Part shown: piece after piece, positions 13,641 to 15,144 of the stretch | Layout of the letters: each line of letters starts with the position of its first letter | How positions within the stretch are numbered: position 1 is the first letter of the stretch | Source: Oscillospiraceae bacterium | GTDB lineage: Bacteria; Bacillota; Clostridia; Oscillospirales; Acutalibacteraceae | Length of the DNA stretch: 15,144 nucleotides | Assembly (NCBI GenBank): GCA_003517915.1 | Contig: DOZQ01000009.1 | Coordinates: 1-15,144 of the forward strand | Reading direction: 5' to 3' | Notes under the pieces: model-generated | What the model was told of the DNA's origin: nothing | The model's database searches: none | Seen by the model: the letters and a program-made list of their open reading frames with translations, nothing else | Program-made: the position numbers and the translations under genes

Positions 13641-14339
13641 ATGAATAAGACTGTAAAGGTCGGCGTGGTTATAGCCGACGAGCAGGAGTATGTGCCGGTC
13701 AGAGAACTGGCAAAGCGTGCCGGCGGTTTTGCCGCAGAGCTTTACGGTGATGAGCTGACCATAATCCAAACTGAAAAAAACGGAAAAACAATTGAAATTT
13801 ATTTTGTGCTATGCGGAATAGGCAAGGTTAACGCGGCGGGGGCGACGGCGTTTTTAATCGCGCATGGGGTTACGCATGTTATAAGCTCGGGGCTTTCGGG
13901 CGGAATTTCCGGCATCGCGCGAAACGGCGTGACAATCGGCAGTAAATACATAGAGCATGATTTTGATCTGACCCCATTGGGGCTTGAGCCGGCTCAAAAG
14001 CCGCAAAAGAATTACATATACCATGCGGATGAAGGTTTGGCTGATATTTTTAAAGAGACATGTCCCGGTGCGCTGACCGGCGTCATGGTCAGCGGGGACT
14101 GTTTTGTCTGCGAGGCCGAAAGGAAAAAAATGCTGGAAGAAACCTTCTCGGCTATGTCCTGCGATATGGAGTCGGCGGCGGTGGCGTCAGTCTGCTTTAA
14201 GGCGGGTGTTCCGTTTGTGGCGGTGCGCCGGATTTCGGACTATGCCTCGGAGGGTGCGGTCGAAAGCTACCGCGAGATGAACGACAAGGCGGAGCCGAAC
14301 CTGATAGAAATCGTGATGGAGGGTATCGGGCGCATATAG
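13641..14339 (+). CDS. mtnN: 5'-methylthioadenosine/S-adenosylhomocysteine nucleosidase
   Basis: This 232-residue enzyme hydrolyses MTA, SAH and 5'-deoxyadenosine to adenine, clearing inhibitory by-products of SAM chemistry. Glu16 corresponds to E. coli Glu12, Glu177 (in CDMESAAVA) to Glu174 and Asp200 (in RRISDYA) to the catalytic Asp197. CGIGKVNAA and SGLSGGI form the nucleoside-binding core. An Arg replaces the usual Ala before Ile-Ser-Asp, and an insertion precedes the HDFDLTPLG segment, so the protein is somewhat divergent. A relative acting on another 6-amino nucleoside is possible. AAAGGA lies four bases before the ATG. Pairing with punA fits purine salvage, and radical SAM enzymes such as HemZ may generate 5'-deoxyadenosine. 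Confidence 0.9.
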   Translation: MNKTVKVGVVIADEQEYVPVRELAKRAGGFAAELYGDELTIIQTEKNGKTIEIYFVLCGIGKVNAAGATAFLIAHGVTHVISSGLSGGISGIARNGVTIGSKYIEHDFDLTPLGLEPAQKPQKNYIYHADEGLADIFKETCPGALTGVMVSGDCFVCEAERKKMLEETFSAMSCDMESAAVASVCFKAGVPFVAVRRISDYASEGAVESYREMNDKAEPNLIEIVMEGIGRI

Positions 14340-14369
14340 TGCCTGCAATCCTAAAATATAGGGCATGTT

Positions 14370-14396
14370 TTGACATCCCGTCCAGTAAGATATACT
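14370..14396 (+). promoter_or_regulatory. Possible internal promoter before the flippase gene
   Basis: A perfect TTGACA (14370-14375) is followed by TATACT (14391-14396), but the spacer is only 15 bases, shorter than the usual 16-18. Transcription would start near 14403, inside the hairpin described next. Confidence 0.3.
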
Positions 14397-14418
14397 GATA
14401 TATATTTTACTGGACGGG
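14377..14418 (+). promoter_or_regulatory. Hairpin covering the flippase ribosome binding site
   Basis: CCCGTCCAGTAA (14377-14388) is perfectly complementary to 14407-14418, and the stem can extend by a G-T pair and five A-T pairs to a 6-base loop. The right arm contains GGACGGG (14412-14418), the only ribosome-binding-like sequence before the ATG at 14423. A long transcript from upstream would therefore hide it. No T-run follows, so it is not a typical terminator. Confidence 0.55.
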
Positions 14419-14422
14419 TGTG

Positions 14423-15144
14423 ATGTATTTGGAAAAACGGCGCAGGCATCAAAGCGTTTTGCACGGGGCGCTTATTCTGATGGCCGCCGCTGGACTTGCC
14501 AGGATCATCGGAATGGTCTTCCGGCTGCCGCTGGCCAATATGATAGGCGGCGTGGGGATGGGATATTTTACGAGCGCCTATGATCTGTTTATGCCGGTTT
14601 ACGCCGTCGCAATGGCAGGTTTGCCGGTGGCCGTTTCACGCATGGTGGCCGAAAACGTTTCACGGCGCCGCTTTAAAGACGCTAGGCAGATTCTGCGCAT
14701 ATCCCGCCGGGCGTTTTTGATAACCGGGCTTACCGGTTTTTTTATCATGGCTCTGGCAGCGTATCCCTATGTCGTCTTTACAGGCAATCAAAACGCGCTT
14801 GTCAGCATATTGGTTATCGCTCCGACATTGCTCTTTTGCTGCATTATGTCAACTTATCGGGGATATTATGAGGGGATGCGCAATATGTATCCCACCGCGG
14901 TTTCTTCACTAATTGAGGCAGTATGCAAAATGGGGTTGGGGCTGGCGTTTGCGCAAGGCATACTGAGATACGCGGCGTCGGAATTTTCGGCCTCGGGCAC
15001 GGTGTTTGGGCAGCCTGTTCTGTCGGACGGCTCAGGCGCGTCGCTCGAGGAGTTGGCGCGTCATGCCGCGCTGCCCTATGCGGCCGCGGGAGCATGTGCC
15101 GCTATCACGCTCGGCACGGCGCTGTGCGCGGGATTTTTACTGAT
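14423..15144 (+). CDS. SpoVB-like oligosaccharide flippase (MOP superfamily), 3' truncated by window
   Basis: The reading frame is open to the window edge: 240 residues are seen of about 500-540 expected. It begins MYLEKRRRHQSVLHG, followed by helices with the SpoVB/MurJ-type pattern: LARIIGMVFRLPLANMIG, MGYFTSAYDLFMPVY, AGLPVAVSRMVAE and YRGYYEGMRNMYPTAVS. Family members move lipid-linked cell wall or cortex precursors across the membrane. SpoVB itself is needed for spore cortex formation in Bacillus subtilis, but clostridial paralogues also occur in non-sporulating strains, so no sporulation role can be asserted. The ATG follows GGACGGG by four bases. The gene is 83 bases after mtnN and has its own hairpin and possible promoter. 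Confidence 0.92.
   Translation, partial: MYLEKRRRHQSVLHGALILMAAAGLARIIGMVFRLPLANMIGGVGMGYFTSAYDLFMPVYAVAMAGLPVAVSRMVAENVSRRRFKDARQILRISRRAFLITGLTGFFIMALAAYPYVVFTGNQNALVSILVIAPTLLFCCIMSTYRGYYEGMRNMYPTAVSSLIEAVCKMGLGLAFAQGILRYAASEFSASGTVFGQPVLSDGSGASLEELARHAALPYAAAGACAAITLGTALCAGFLL

Overview
The window looks like chromosomal DNA of an anaerobic Firmicute of class Clostridia, most likely of the Ruminococcaceae/Oscillospirales kind. The reasons are the gene run recJ - relA - dtd - MBL hydrolase - hemZ (a familiar clostridial order), a small single-cluster [4Fe-4S] ferredoxin, a SpoVB-type flippase, strong GGAGG-like ribosome binding sites, frequent TTG/GTG starts, and GC-leaning genes separated by AT-rich gaps. 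No tRNA, rRNA, CRISPR array, insertion sequence or phage gene is visible.

Layout. (1) 1-2501, plus strand: an uncertain 60-residue membrane ORF, then a bifunctional NAD(P)HX repair enzyme (nnr) and a small lipoprotein, probably co-transcribed from an extended -10 promoter near 305. (2) 2502-2882: a 381-base gap between convergent genes, with no convincing gene but five consecutive inverted repeats. (3) 2883-3681, minus strand: a ferredoxin and, upstream of it, a PAP2 phosphatase. (4) 3844-12191, plus strand: a tightly packed operon recJ, relA/spoT, dtd, GNAT acetyltransferase, MBL hydrolase, hemZ, nucleoside/uridine-kinase-like P-loop kinase. Its neighbours are joined by 4-20 base overlaps or gaps of at most 26 bases, and it has a good sigma-A promoter at 3782-3810. 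(5) 12223-15144, plus strand: a second unit with its own promoter and a structured leader, encoding a zinc-ribbon coiled-coil protein, purine nucleoside phosphorylase, an MTA/SAH nucleosidase and, behind a hairpin that covers its ribosome binding site, a SpoVB-like flippase cut by the window edge.

Functionally the main operon combines DNA repair (RecJ), the stringent response (Rel), D-aminoacyl-tRNA proofreading (Dtd) and a radical-SAM enzyme (HemZ). The second unit is nucleoside salvage: PunA and MtnN both cleave nucleosides, and the kinase that ends the preceding operon may phosphorylate them. The genes belong to known families; the least explained parts are RNA-level. These are a leader at 12259-12338 that can form a 7-bp loop-to-downstream pseudoknot, a related hairpin with the same AACC bulge at 2642-2676, and the hairpin/promoter overlap ahead of the flippase gene.
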